Notes: generated by a model from the sequence alone, not told the origin. A stretch of DNA of 37,325 nt from Methylophaga sp. 41_12_T18 (GCA_002163115.1 MAAI01000063.1:62009-99333); one strand, 5' to 3'. Positions 24,056 to 34,258 are shown, numbered from the stretch's first letter. Translations and numbers: made by a program.

Positions 24056-26791
24056 CTACGATAAATCATTTAATAAACTTTGCGCTCGACCTTTCTGTTC
24101 ATCACTACCTTCGTTCAGAACTTCATCAAGAATACTTTTAGCACCTTCTGGATCACCCATATCAATATAGGCTGATGCTAAATCTAATTTAGTTTCAGCT
24201 TCATCAATTTCATCGAAATCACCTAAATCAAACTCAATATCACTATTTTCATCAGTTGATTCGATTTCTACCTCAGGAATAAAGTCTAGAGATTGCTCTC
24301 CTAATTCTTGAGCTGCCTGTTCTAAATCAGAATCTGAAATCATCGCCAATGACTCATCTTCCAATGGTTCATCAATACTCAATTCAGTTTCAACAGCTGA
24401 AATATCTAATGATTGCTCCGCTGGGACATCAAACTCTACTGATAAATCATTCGTGGCTTGTTCAAAGCCAGGTTCTGTTGCTTCATCCATTGACGGTGCG
24501 CCAATATCTAATGTCAGAGGAGCATCAAAGTCCTTGCTAACATCATTATCAAGCTTATCGCTGCTGTCCAAATCAAAGTTGGTATCAAAAGCCATTAAGT
24601 CATCATCACGAGTCGGCTCAACGACAGGTTCTGACACGTCATTATCCGTTTTAAAGTCGTCGAGATTAAACTCTAAATGGTCCGGCTCTTCAGCAGTTTC
24701 TAGCTCAGCTTGCTGAGTTAATCCTTCAGCACCCGTAATTGGTTCTTCACTAGCAATGTCTGTCGATTCAAGCGTGTCTTCAAGCTGACTATCTTGTAGC
24801 GTTATGAATAGGTCATGTTCAGGTGCTAATTCATGGCCCCACTCTGCAACCTCATCCCACTCAGAACTGGCACTATCAATCGACGATTGCTCGACTAATG
24901 CAATATATTCAGCAACTTGTTGTTGTTTATATAAAACAAACAATGTTTTTAGAACGACACTACGGTTATTTGGCTCGAGTAAAGCAGCCTGCTCTAATGC
25001 TGTTTTTGCTTGTACATAATCAGCATAACCAACAAACATATCAGCTTGATTAATAAAGTCTGCTACCGTTTTTTCCGGCTGCTTAGCACTCACTAAATCT
25101 GAGTCATCTTCAGCATCATTATTTAGAACCGAGACAGCTGGCTGTGTAGCAACGTCATCATCTGATTCAATTTTTTCAACAGCTTCATCCCAGCTTACTG
25201 CCGGTCTATTTCGATGACGGATCACTAGCCAGATGAGTAACAATATTAATAGACTACCCAGCAGGGCAGTCATTTTATTTTGAGTAACATAGGCTTTAAT
25301 TTGATTGACAATGCCATTAATTTGTTCATCTTCAACCATCATGGAAATATCAATATTATCCATCACATCTGAAATAACGGACTGTTCAGCTTCTATAGAT
25401 GGAGTATCTTCAGTCAAGCTCGAATCAATAACTGCCTGCTCTGTTACGACGGTTTCAGAGTCACTATTTACAGGTAAGTCATCAGCTGCAATCGATTCTT
25501 CCAATTCAGTATCTAATGATTCACTTGCTATTGCAGCTGATGCAACATCATCACTCTGCTGAATTAAAGCTAATGCTTCATCAATAATAGCTTCGGCATT
25601 TTCAGCAACCGAGGCATCGCCTTGTTGCTCTTGATGTAACAAATGTTGTAGGCGGGCAAGATCTGGATCTTTTAAAGCAATAATTCGTCGCAGTGTTTCC
25701 AACTGCTCTTCCATTGCCATCATTCGCTCTTTAAAATCAATATTTTCTTGAGCTTGAGCTTCGATTGTTTCTTGAGCGAACGTTAACTGTTCACTCAATT
25801 TGCTAATATCGCTATCACCTTGCAAAGAATGATTTTCATCATTTAATGAAGTTTCATCTGAAGGAACCAATAACTTCAATCGCGCATTATCATCATTAAT
25901 AATAGCGTCAGCATCTGTTATATCAGCTACAACTTGTTCAGTAGTTGTTGATACTTGCTCTTCAGTCGTCACGTTTAGATCAGCTGCTGGTTGTGAGACG
26001 GGCTGTTGGACTTTATTTCTATTTTTCCATAGGTCATTCTGCTCAGATACGCCAGCCGTGGCTTGTGCTTTATTTAAGCTGTTAATAGTATCTAAGCTTG
26101 GAATATCTAATGTATGGCCTGCTTTTAGGCCATTGATATTATTACGATGAAACGCTGTCGGATTTTGCTTTAATAAAGCCATCATCATTTGGTTAACAGA
26201 TAATGATTTCTCGGGACGTGTTTTAATCGCGATGTTCCACAGCGTATCCGTTTTATCAGTTGGGCCGTATTGCGTAGCTGAAAACACCTCAGCCTCATCA
26301 TATTGATAAGATGTTGTTTTAGCTACCGGCTTTACATCAATAGCCGTTTTTTTAGCTACAACTGTTTTTGCTGGTGCTTTGAAGCGAACATTTTTCGGCG
26401 GATCTAATAACACCGTATATTCACGAATTAATCGACCTTGACCAGTGGTCGCGATTATCAAGAAGTCTAATAGTGGTTCTTTAACAGCCTGATCTGATTG
26501 AACAGTAATACGGGTCACCCCATTAACCTGCACAACATCAAACTGTAGCTGAGATAAAATGTGGGTTCGTTCTAGCCCCGCTTTATCAAACTCTTTATTT
26601 GACGCTAATTTCACTTGCAAGGAATCGGCTTCACCGGCACGTAATGTTGTAACAGCAATCTCAGCTTTAAACGGTTCGTTTAATGCCGATTGCAGATCCA
26701 TTTTACCTAAACCAAATGCATGAGATGCAAAAGGGGTTAACAATCCTAACGCACTTGCAACAGCCAAACTGGCAAATGTTTTGTTCCTCAT
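24056..26791 (-). CDS. fimV: FimV-like polar peptidoglycan-binding protein
   Basis: A 911-residue FimV-family protein. Layout: signal peptide (about 1-25); FimV N-terminal domain beginning LQSALNEPFKAEI (about 33-165); LysM-like peptidoglycan-binding segment with DTLWNIAIKTRP and LKAGHTLDIPS (about 182-235); a coiled coil (about 330-375); a single transmembrane helix (about 508-525); a long Asp/Glu-rich cytoplasmic region; and the C-terminal FimV/TPR cap LASAYIDMGDPEGAKSILDEVL. FimV anchors polar complexes such as type IV pili. The ATG follows an unusually purine-rich ribosome site (GGGAGGGGGGAG). It lies 33 bp after asd. The middle is poorly conserved, as usual in the family. Confidence 0.93.
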   Translation of the reverse strand: MRNKTFASLAVASALGLLTPFASHAFGLGKMDLQSALNEPFKAEIAVTTLRAGEADSLQVKLASNKEFDKAGLERTHILSQLQFDVVQVNGVTRITVQSDQAVKEPLLDFLIIATTGQGRLIREYTVLLDPPKNVRFKAPAKTVVAKKTAIDVKPVAKTTSYQYDEAEVFSATQYGPTDKTDTLWNIAIKTRPEKSLSVNQMMMALLKQNPTAFHRNNINGLKAGHTLDIPSLDTINSLNKAQATAGVSEQNDLWKNRNKVQQPVSQPAADLNVTTEEQVSTTTEQVVADITDADAIINDDNARLKLLVPSDETSLNDENHSLQGDSDISKLSEQLTFAQETIEAQAQENIDFKERMMAMEEQLETLRRIIALKDPDLARLQHLLHQEQQGDASVAENAEAIIDEALALIQQSDDVASAAIASESLDTELEESIAADDLPVNSDSETVVTEQAVIDSSLTEDTPSIEAEQSVISDVMDNIDISMMVEDEQINGIVNQIKAYVTQNKMTALLGSLLILLLIWLVIRHRNRPAVSWDEAVEKIESDDDVATQPAVSVLNNDAEDDSDLVSAKQPEKTVADFINQADMFVGYADYVQAKTALEQAALLEPNNRSVVLKTLFVLYKQQQVAEYIALVEQSSIDSASSEWDEVAEWGHELAPEHDLFITLQDSQLEDTLESTDIASEEPITGAEGLTQQAELETAEEPDHLEFNLDDFKTDNDVSEPVVEPTRDDDLMAFDTNFDLDSSDKLDNDVSKDFDAPLTLDIGAPSMDEATEPGFEQATNDLSVEFDVPAEQSLDISAVETELSIDEPLEDESLAMISDSDLEQAAQELGEQSLDFIPEVEIESTDENSDIEFDLGDFDEIDEAETKLDLASAYIDMGDPEGAKSILDEVLNEGSDEQKGRAQSLLNDLS

Positions 26792-26824
26792 GACTCCCCC
26801 CTCCCTTTCATCTATCCGTAAACT

Positions 26825-27847
26825 TTATAGGTATTTATCAACCAAAACTTCAGCAATCTGAACACTATTTAACGCCGCGCCTTTACGTACATTATCTGCA
26901 ACTACCCATAAATTCAAACCATTAGGATGAGAAATATCTTCTCTTATACGACCAACATAGACCGGATCCGAGCCTGACGCATCGGAAACAGCAGTTGGAT
27001 AACCGCCATCTTCATGTTCATCGATGACAACGATACCTTCAAATTCTGATAATAATTTACGTGCAGCTGCAGCAGTTAGTTTCTCTTTTGTTTCAATATG
27101 CAATGCTTCGGAGTGACCATAAAAAACAGGTACACGAACGGCAGTTGGGTTAACCAAAATACTGTCATCGCCCATGATTTTTTTTGTTTCCCAGACCATT
27201 TTCATTTCTTCTTTGGTATAGCCATTGTCTTCAAACACATCAATCTGTGGCAATACATTAAATGAAATTTGCTTTGGATATACTTTAGTTTCAACCGAAC
27301 GGCCATTTAATAATGCGGCAGTTTGTTTTGCAAGTTCATCCAACGCAGGTTTACCAGTGCCTGATACCGCTTGATAAGTACAAACATTCACCCGAATAAG
27401 ACCAACCGCATCATAGATTGGCTTTAAAGCAACGACCATTTGTATAGTAGAGCAGTTTGGGTTGGCAATGATACCGCGTTTTGTATAATCGGCAATGGCT
27501 TCAGGGTTGACTTCAGGAACGACTAGCGGAATATCATCGTCATAGCGGAATGCTGATGTATTATCGATAACTACACAGCCAGCCTCTGCAGCGATAGGTG
27601 CATACACGGTTGAAACGCTAGCGCCAGGTGAAAAAAGCCCTACTTGTACCTTTGAAAAGTCAAAAGTTGCCAAGTCTTCAACAATAATTGATTTATTACC
27701 GTAACTAACCGTGCTACCTGCTGAACGTTCACTGGCTAATGCATATATCTTGCCCACTGGAAATTTGCGTTCGTGCAATATTTCCAACATTGTTTCACCA
27801 ACCGCTCCGGTTGCGCCAACTACGGCAACATCAACTTTTTTACTCAC
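26825..27847 (-). CDS. asd: Aspartate-semialdehyde dehydrogenase
   Basis: A 340-residue enzyme that reduces aspartyl phosphate to aspartate semialdehyde, on the path to lysine, methionine, threonine and diaminopimelate. The NADP-binding motif GATGAVGE is at residues 11-18. The catalytic cysteine is Cys132 in NPNCSTIQ, and the substrate His/Arg region is in GHSEALHIETK. Its place between leuB (30 bp upstream on this strand) and fimV is a conserved gammaproteobacterial order. Confidence 0.97.
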   Translation of the reverse strand: MSKKVDVAVVGATGAVGETMLEILHERKFPVGKIYALASERSAGSTVSYGNKSIIVEDLATFDFSKVQVGLFSPGASVSTVYAPIAAEAGCVVIDNTSAFRYDDDIPLVVPEVNPEAIADYTKRGIIANPNCSTIQMVVALKPIYDAVGLIRVNVCTYQAVSGTGKPALDELAKQTAALLNGRSVETKVYPKQISFNVLPQIDVFEDNGYTKEEMKMVWETKKIMGDDSILVNPTAVRVPVFYGHSEALHIETKEKLTAAAARKLLSEFEGIVVIDEHEDGGYPTAVSDASGSDPVYVGRIREDISHPNGLNLWVVADNVRKGAALNSVQIAEVLVDKYL

Positions 27848-27877
27848 AATTCACCTAATCTTTAAATATTTAGTTAA

Positions 27878-28948
27878 TTATAGCGCTGCAACGACTGCAT
27901 CGCCCATTTCTGCTGTGCCGATCTTGGTCATTCCTTCCGAATAAATATCCGCTGTACGGAAATTTTGATCTAAAACGGTACTCACCGCTTTTTCAATTCG
28001 GTCGGCCATTTCAGCTTGATCTAAGGTATAGCGTAGCATCATCGCAACAGATAAGATGGTTGCTAATGGGTTGGCTATATTTTGACCGGCGATATCAGGT
28101 GCTGAACCGTGAATTGGTTCATACATGCCCTTACCGTTTTCATCTAAAGAAGCCGATGGCAACATGCCGATTGACCCAGTCAACATTGACGCACAGTCAG
28201 ACAAGATATCACCGAACATATTTGTCGTTACCATAACATCAAATTGCTTCGGTGCTCGAACCAACTGCATAGCCGCATTATCAACATACATATGGCTTAA
28301 TTCGACATCACTGTAATCGTTGGACAAGCTAGTCATCGTTTCACGCCATAACTCGGTGCATTCTAAAACGTTGGCTTTATCAACTGAACACAAGCGACCT
28401 TGACGTTTTTGAGCAATATCAAAGGCAACTTTACCAATACGATTAACTTCACTCTCACGGTAAACTAAGGTATTGAAACCTTCTTTTTCGCCATTTTCTA
28501 AGGTACGTACACCACGTGGCTGACCGAAATAAATTCCACCTGTCAGCTCGCGAACAATCATTAAATCAAGCCCGGCAACGACTTCTTTTTTCAATGTAGA
28601 CGCATCTGCAAGTTGTGGGTATAAAATCGCTGGCCGTAGGTTTGCAAACAAATTTAATGCTGAGCGAATGCCTAATAGACCTTTTTCAGGTCGAACGCTG
28701 ATATCTAATGATTCCCACTTATAGCCACCCACAGCACCCAATAGAATACCATCTGCTTGTCGTGAAATTCTCAAGGTTTCTTCAGGTAATGGTGTACCGG
28801 TTTCGTCGTAGGCAGCACCACCGATCAAGCCATACTCTAACTCTATCTTTAAACCATCTTGTTTTAATCTTTCCAAGATCTTAACGGCTTCTGCAACAAT
28901 CTCTGGACCAATGCCGTCACCGGCTAATACTGCAATTTTTTTTGTCAT
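27878..28948 (-). CDS. leuB: 3-isopropylmalate dehydrogenase
   Basis: A 356-residue enzyme of the isocitrate/isopropylmalate dehydrogenase family. It oxidises and decarboxylates 3-isopropylmalate with NAD+ in leucine synthesis. Motifs: [10 protein letters not shown] at the N-terminus, [16 protein letters not shown] (substrate-binding arginines), [12 protein letters not shown], the [10 protein letters not shown]-like segment here [15 protein letters not shown], and [18 protein letters not shown] near the NAD site. Length is normal. It follows leuD by 42 bp. Confidence 0.97.
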   Translation of the reverse strand: MTKKIAVLAGDGIGPEIVAEAVKILERLKQDGLKIELEYGLIGGAAYDETGTPLPEETLRISRQADGILLGAVGGYKWESLDISVRPEKGLLGIRSALNLFANLRPAILYPQLADASTLKKEVVAGLDLMIVRELTGGIYFGQPRGVRTLENGEKEGFNTLVYRESEVNRIGKVAFDIAQKRQGRLCSVDKANVLECTELWRETMTSLSNDYSDVELSHMYVDNAAMQLVRAPKQFDVMVTTNMFGDILSDCASMLTGSIGMLPSASLDENGKGMYEPIHGSAPDIAGQNIANPLATILSVAMMLRYTLDQAEMADRIEKAVSTVLDQNFRTADIYSEGMTKIGTAEMGDAVVAAL

Positions 28949-28990
28949 TATTTCTTTAATTCACTATTTATTTTGGAAATGGCATACGTT

Positions 28991-29629
28991 TTATGAAAAC
29001 AACCAAGGAGCTTGCTGTTTTCGTTGATGCTCATACGCTTGAATATCATCAGTATGTTGAAGAGTCAGGCTAATATCATCTAAGCCATTCAACAAACTAT
29101 GCTTTTTAAATTCATCCACATCAAATGAAATTTTCTCGCCATCAGCCAACTCGATGGTTTGCTCAGACAAGTCTACAGTTAACGTATAACCTGGCGTCGA
29201 CAGGACACTTTCAAATAAGCTATCAATGATCACCTCATCTAATTTAATCGCCAAAATACCATTTTTACTGGTGTTATTGAAGAAAATATCTGCAAAACTC
29301 GACGCAATAACAACTCGAATACCAAAGTCATCTAAAGCCCAGACGGCATGTTCACGGCTAGAGCCACAACCAAAGTTTTCTCGTGCCAGTAAGATAGAGC
29401 CGCCTTGGTAGCGCTCATGGTTTAATACAAATTCTGTATTTAAAGGTCGGCCTGAACAATCTTGGCCCGGTTCGCCAAGGTCAAGGTAACGCCACTCATC
29501 AAACAAATTAGGGCCAAAGCCGCTACGCTGAATTGATTTAAGAAATTGTTTAGGAATAATAGCATCGGTATCAACATTAGGACGATCTAACGGAATAACA
29601 ATGCCTTGTTCAACTGTAAATGCTTGCAT
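28991..29629 (-). CDS. leuD: 3-isopropylmalate dehydratase small subunit
   Basis: A 212-residue swivel subunit of isopropylmalate isomerase. Signatures are [20 protein letters not shown] near the N-terminus and [25 protein letters not shown] (in two runs, about residues 81-105), followed by [12 protein letters not shown]. It must pair with the LeuC [4Fe-4S] subunit to work. LeuC, normally encoded immediately upstream, is absent here: a YceI gene lies 28 bp upstream instead. Confidence 0.97.
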   Translation of the reverse strand: MQAFTVEQGIVIPLDRPNVDTDAIIPKQFLKSIQRSGFGPNLFDEWRYLDLGEPGQDCSGRPLNTEFVLNHERYQGGSILLARENFGCGSSREHAVWALDDFGIRVVIASSFADIFFNNTSKNGILAIKLDEVIIDSLFESVLSTPGYTLTVDLSEQTIELADGEKISFDVDEFKKHSLLNGLDDISLTLQHTDDIQAYEHQRKQQAPWLFS

Positions 29630-29657
29630 TAGGTGTACTTCACTTTAAAACTAAAAT

Positions 29658-30263
29658 TTATTTTTGTTTATGATTAAAAATCAAATAAAAACTAACAGGA
29701 ACCGTATAACCGATAGATGGTAGCTTTGCTAAATCGCGTAATTTATTAATACCGGCGACTAAAGAAAAATCATCGGCCCGAACCAGTATCGGCTGACTAC
29801 TCACAACTGATATTTTCGCACCAACCAGACGTGTGACAATGAGATCTAATGAAACGGGTTGTTTGAAACCATGTAAATCTAACTCGGCATCAATGATCAT
29901 TGCAGCACTGGCACCTTCTGCAATCGCATCTACTTTTTCTAAATCTATCGTGGCCGTTAAATTGGCGGTAGCAAATTGTTCAATCTCAAACAAGTGCGTT
30001 TTCATCCGTTCATTACGTATCTCAATATTGGTATCAACACTAGCTAAGTCAATAGCTAGATAAAATTGACCTTGCTCGGTCAACTGACCTTGAATATCAG
30101 TAAATTTATGAACTTCAGCCACATGAGATTTCTTAATAGAAATAAAGTTTAATTGTGACTGAGATGGGTTTAATTGCCATTCGCTAGCATTGCTGACAGT
30201 TACAAAACTTGATGTAATTAAAACAGCTGTACTAAGTAACAGGCTAAGTTTATTTTTTTTCAT
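29658..30263 (-). CDS. YceI family periplasmic protein
   Basis: A 201-residue secreted protein with a signal peptide (cleaved near SNA at about residue 26) and a YceI lipocalin-like beta-barrel. Signatures are SEWQLNPSQSQLNFISIKKSHVAEVHKF at the mature N-terminus (in two stretches) and RNERMKTHLFEIEQFATANLTA in the middle. YceI proteins bind isoprenoid or similar lipids, and the physiological role here is unknown. It begins 10 bp after pomB ends and precedes leuD by 28 bp, so it sits between two unrelated units and may be cotranscribed with pomAB. Confidence 0.88.
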   Translation of the reverse strand: MKKNKLSLLLSTAVLITSSFVTVSNASEWQLNPSQSQLNFISIKKSHVAEVHKFTDIQGQLTEQGQFYLAIDLASVDTNIEIRNERMKTHLFEIEQFATANLTATIDLEKVDAIAEGASAAMIIDAELDLHGFKQPVSLDLIVTRLVGAKISVVSSQPILVRADDFSLVAGINKLRDLAKLPSIGYTVPVSFYLIFNHKQK

Positions 30264-30273
30264 TCTATCTCCA

Positions 30274-31170
30274 TTAATTGATGATGGTTATTTCACCTTC
30301 GATGGCATCATACTCTTTGGTCAACTCATCAACTGATTTGGTAACCTCATCAATAATTGATGATTTTAAAACAATAATTTCAACACGACGATTACGAGCA
30401 CGATTTTCAGCCGTATCATTTGGTGCTAATGGCTTAGTATCGGCATAACCTTCTAAAACAAAACGTTCCGGTGGCATTTGATGATACCTAAGCAACTCAT
30501 GAACAACCGATGTAGCTCGTGATGTTGATAATTCCCAGTTGGACCGATATCTCGGTGTATTAATAGGTATATCATCAGTATAACCAGCAACGGCAATTTG
30601 ACCATTAGTTTTCACTAAAACATCATGAATTTTTTGTAAAATTGGTACAAAAGCATTATTCAGCCGTGCATCACCCGATGGAAAAGAGCCTTTCTCACGA
30701 ATACGAATCACGATGCGATTTAACTGGCTTTCAACATCAATTAAACCTTCCTCGATTTCACCTTCTAATGCTTCTTTAAATTTCTCAACTTCTTCGGCAA
30801 TTTCTTTTTGTTGCTCTTTAGCTACATCTTCAGCATCCATTTTCACTTTCAATGCATCACGAGTTTCATCAATCGTATCCTGACGCACTTCTTTTAAGGG
30901 TGTAGGTCTTGGATCACCAGGGCTAAACTCTTGGGCAATTATACTGGTACCTTTAGGGATTTCATTAGCAGCTACTTCTCGTTGCACACCAAACGCATCT
31001 TCTAATGACTTAACTACCATTTTGTACTTTAATGCATCCATTTCAGCAAACGATAATAACAATACAAAAAAGCACATCAATAATGACATTAAGTCTGCAA
31101 ATGTCCCCATATAGGCAGGCAAGCCTTCCGGGGGGCAATCACAATCATGTTCTTCTACTTCTTCACTCAT
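30274..31170 (-). CDS. pomB: PomB-like flagellar stator protein (sodium motor)
   Basis: A 298-residue MotB/PomB family protein. An N-terminal cytoplasmic segment with Cys10 and Cys12 (CDCPPEGLP) leads into one transmembrane helix. The conserved ion-carrying aspartate is Asp26 in GTFADLMSLLMCFFVLLLS, equal to Vibrio PomB Asp24. The plug/linker follows with IPKGTSIIAQEFSPGDPRPTP. The C-terminal OmpA-like peptidoglycan-binding domain has GYTDDIPINTPRYRSNWELS and NRARNRRVEI. Overall resemblance is to PomB, so Na+ drive is likely. It follows pomA by 28 bp. Confidence 0.93.
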   Translation of the reverse strand: MSEEVEEHDCDCPPEGLPAYMGTFADLMSLLMCFFVLLLSFAEMDALKYKMVVKSLEDAFGVQREVAANEIPKGTSIIAQEFSPGDPRPTPLKEVRQDTIDETRDALKVKMDAEDVAKEQQKEIAEEVEKFKEALEGEIEEGLIDVESQLNRIVIRIREKGSFPSGDARLNNAFVPILQKIHDVLVKTNGQIAVAGYTDDIPINTPRYRSNWELSTSRATSVVHELLRYHQMPPERFVLEGYADTKPLAPNDTAENRARNRRVEIIVLKSSIIDEVTKSVDELTKEYDAIEGEITIIN

Positions 31171-31198
31171 TTATATCACTCCGTGTAAGCCGCTTGTC

Positions 31199-31972
31199 TT
31201 ATGCTGCTTCAGCAGCTTCTCCGCCGCTTTCACGTTTCGATTGTGGTAAGAAGTTTTTCAATAACTCTTCCAGCACTTTTGGATTTTGACCGTCTTGAAT
31301 ACCTAAAACACTTTCGATAATAATAACTTTATTCATTTGCTCTTCGGTGCTTCTTAAGGCCAATTTATCACTCACTGGTAAAGCAAACATATTGGCTAGC
31401 ATGGCACCATACAATGTCGTCAATAATGCGACGGCCATCGCTGGACCAATTGATTTTGGATCCGACATATTGGATAACATTTGTACCAAACCAACCAGTG
31501 TTCCGATCATCCCCATAGCAGGACCAGCATCACCAATCTGCTTAAATATATCTTGGCCAATTTTATGGCGACTTACGGTTTCATTCATTTCAGTTGTTAA
31601 CGCTTTTCTAACAACAGTCGGTTCATGGCCATCAACCAGCATACTGATACCTTTTGCTAATACTGGATTATTAATTTCTTGACCTTCCAGTGCTAACAAG
31701 CCTTCTTTACGCGCAATGCCAGCAAGCTCTACGACAATAGCAATTAACTCATCGGGTTCTTCTGCTTTATACAAAAAGGCTTTAAGTGCTGTTTTTATTG
31801 AACCAATAAATTGAGCAAGTGTGAACCGCATCATCACCACTGCAAGCGAGCCACCTAAAACAATAATCAAGGAAGGTATATTGACAAAAACCATTGCCCC
31901 TGAGCCCATTGCAATGGTGCCAATAATTAGTCCCCAAGCAAGTAACAATCCTATTAATGTAGCTAAATCCAC
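31199..31972 (-). CDS. pomA: PomA-like flagellar stator protein (sodium motor)
   Basis: A 257-residue MotA/PomA family protein with four transmembrane helices (about 5-24, 30-48, 150-170 and 183-203). Key blocks: MDLATLIGLLLAWG at the start, the cytoplasmic loop with KAEEPDELIAIV and DGHEPTVVRKAL (charged FliG contacts), GPAMGMIGTLVGLVQMLSNM, and GPAMAVALLTTLYGA. The similarity is to Vibrio PomA rather than E. coli MotA. The start is GTG at 31972, behind GAGGG. With PomB it makes the torque-generating stator. No other flagellar genes are in the window. Confidence 0.93.
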   Translation of the reverse strand: MDLATLIGLLLAWGLIIGTIAMGSGAMVFVNIPSLIIVLGGSLAVVMMRFTLAQFIGSIKTALKAFLYKAEEPDELIAIVVELAGIARKEGLLALEGQEINNPVLAKGISMLVDGHEPTVVRKALTTEMNETVSRHKIGQDIFKQIGDAGPAMGMIGTLVGLVQMLSNMSDPKSIGPAMAVALLTTLYGAMLANMFALPVSDKLALRSTEEQMNKVIIIESVLGIQDGQNPKVLEELLKNFLPQSKRESGGEAAEAA

Positions 31973-32075
31973 TCAAACAACCCTCAGTTGACGCCAAAGC
32001 AGGTACGACGAATACCCATATATAAATACTGAACTTGAGTAATTCTACCCAATGCTGACTAAAAAATCTGTAAAT

Positions 32076-34226
32076 CTATTCATCAAAACATACTTTTAGC
32101 TGTTTTTTCTTGTTATACATAAAAATTGCCGGTAATAACAGGACCATAAGCACAAATGCTAGCATTAATAATGGCCATAAAACAGGAGAGTTCCACTGTT
32201 GCTGACTCCTTTGACGCTGGTCGTTATCCACCCGACGATATTTCAAGGTATTATTGGCCATTAAATTTGGCTTCACATTTTTATTCCAAGCATGATAAAG
32301 CGAAAATTGCTTGGGGTGATAGCCCCACACCCATGGTGACTCCTGACGAAGAATAACCATCATTTGTTCAATAATCTGTAATCGTGCCACGGAATTATCC
32401 ATCACTCGCATTTGTTCGAATAAAGCATCAAAGTGCTCATTGTTATAATTAGCGGCATTCTCTCCACTTGTAGACACCTTGCCATTGGGTCCATATAGCA
32501 AAAACAGAAAGTTTTCCGGGTCAGGATAATCAGCATTCCAACCCCATTGAAAAATTTGTGCCTGCCCCTGCCTCATTTTCTCTTGAAATCGGTTGTAATC
32601 GGTATTTCTAATCACCAGTTGAATATTGAGTTTTTGAAACTGTTTACGCATCCAGTCAAAATTTGCCTTTGCATCTGGTCCACTCGCTGGTACATCGAAA
32701 TTTAAAATCAATGGTTCGCCAGTCTGTTGCGATCGACCATCGGGATAACCTGCTTCCGTTAATAACTGTTTTGCATAATCAAGTGATAGCCGCTGTGCTG
32801 CACCATTTCGCCACTGATAAACATAAGGGTTCATACCTTGTTGTCCATCTAAATGGCCAAAAATACCCGGTGGAATCGGTCCTTGAGCAGCAATGCCGCG
32901 ACCATTAGCAAAAATTGAAATATATTCTTCATAGTCTATGGCAATTGATATTGCTTGCCGTAGTTTTTTTGCTTGCTCTGTATAACCACCGACAACCTCA
33001 TCCAACATATTAAAACCAATATAAGAAGTTGATGTGGCAATCGCGGTGCGCAATTCGATATTTTTGTCCGCCATCGATGCACTTAACCCAAATTCGCCAC
33101 TAGAAGCAACTTGAATGGCTTGATCAAAACTATCTGAATTGATACCACTTACATCGTAATAGCCCTGTAAAAATTTATTCCAATAAGATGTATTCTCCTT
33201 TTCTAAAGAAAATACAATTTTGTCTATAAAAGGGATAGCTAAGCCAGCATCAACTAATAAACCATTACTGTCATCAATAGCTTCGCCTTCTGAAGGATAA
33301 CGTTCACCGTGGAAATTTGGGTTTCTTTCCAGCACCATTTGTCGGTTAGGATCATTTTTGGTCAGATAATAAGGGCCGGTACCGACGGGGTACCAATCTA
33401 ATGAGATATTTTTATCTTGTAAGCCTTGTTGCTGATAAAACATGTCCGCTTCCCAAGGCATAGGTGCAAAAAATGGCATGGCTAGCCAATAATTCAACTG
33501 CGGGTACTTGCCTTTTACTTTTATTTGATAACGATACCGATCAATAAGCTTTACTCCATCAATATCAAACAGAGTTAAATCAATTTCGTCGGTTATTTTA
33601 TTTTGCTGTTGTAGTTTCTCGGCAAATTGTTTTAAACCAACGATGTGCTCTGCCATCAAACTCAATATTGGTGAATGAATTTCAGGATGCGCTAATCGTT
33701 TTATTTGATAGATATAGTCTGCAGCCGTTAACTCTCGACTTGCCGTTAATTCAAAATCGGCTAAGGTATTAATTTTAGCTAAATCAGCTTTGTTCAAAGC
33801 ATGGTATTGAAAGGCACCGTTTTCTTGTCTGACAAAGGCCGGGTGTGGTTGAAAGTTTATGCCTGGTTTAATGTTTATTTCGTAAATACTGTAGGCAATA
33901 GAGTCAGCAACAGCATTGTTTGGAAGTTCATTATCTTGGCCATCAAGATAACGTACTTCCGGTAGTTGTACTGCAGTTAATGGAATCAGGCTATAAGGTC
34001 TATTTAAGTAGTGATACTGTAGTGGTGGCTCATAGATTTGGCCGGTAAATTGAACTTCATTAGAACTATATGACCGAGCAGGATCTAAATGCTTAGGACG
34101 TAAAGAAAACGATGAATACAAAACAGTTTGCTCATCAGCCTGTTCACTATATGGTGAATTTATAGCACTTGGCTCACAACCAGCTAGTCCGACTAAGACT
34201 AGACAAAAAACAACAAGATGGCGCAT
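32076..34226 (-). CDS. Peptide-type ABC transporter substrate-binding lipoprotein with C-terminal membrane anchor
   Basis: A 716-residue SBP_bac_5 family protein. The N-terminal lipoprotein signal has lipobox LAGC at about residues 14-17, so the mature N-terminus is lipidated. The solute-binding domain (about 40-610) has YPVGTGPYYLTKNDPNRQMVLERNPN and later AQIFQWGWNADYPDPENFLFLLY, family-typical. Unlike most binding proteins it ends in a single transmembrane helix (about 677-699) with a short basic cytoplasmic tail. This gives a tether at each end if both are used. The usual permease and ATPase genes are not adjacent; the OppB-type permease at 5613-6593 could be a partner. It is divergent from fabI. 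Confidence 0.87.
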   Translation of the reverse strand: MRHLVVFCLVLVGLAGCEPSAINSPYSEQADEQTVLYSSFSLRPKHLDPARSYSSNEVQFTGQIYEPPLQYHYLNRPYSLIPLTAVQLPEVRYLDGQDNELPNNAVADSIAYSIYEINIKPGINFQPHPAFVRQENGAFQYHALNKADLAKINTLADFELTASRELTAADYIYQIKRLAHPEIHSPILSLMAEHIVGLKQFAEKLQQQNKITDEIDLTLFDIDGVKLIDRYRYQIKVKGKYPQLNYWLAMPFFAPMPWEADMFYQQQGLQDKNISLDWYPVGTGPYYLTKNDPNRQMVLERNPNFHGERYPSEGEAIDDSNGLLVDAGLAIPFIDKIVFSLEKENTSYWNKFLQGYYDVSGINSDSFDQAIQVASSGEFGLSASMADKNIELRTAIATSTSYIGFNMLDEVVGGYTEQAKKLRQAISIAIDYEEYISIFANGRGIAAQGPIPPGIFGHLDGQQGMNPYVYQWRNGAAQRLSLDYAKQLLTEAGYPDGRSQQTGEPLILNFDVPASGPDAKANFDWMRKQFQKLNIQLVIRNTDYNRFQEKMRQGQAQIFQWGWNADYPDPENFLFLLYGPNGKVSTSGENAANYNNEHFDALFEQMRVMDNSVARLQIIEQMMVILRQESPWVWGYHPKQFSLYHAWNKNVKPNLMANNTLKYRRVDNDQRQRSQQQWNSPVLWPLLMLAFVLMVLLLPAIFMYNKKKQLKVCFDE

Positions 34227-34258
34227 AGTTTTCCTAGAGAATTCATACTGTGCAGATG

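Noticed and set aside
24349-25562. Several plus-strand frames rich in Ser/Leu opposite fimV
   Set aside because: They mirror the Asp/Glu-rich low-complexity coding of FimV and have no start context of their own.
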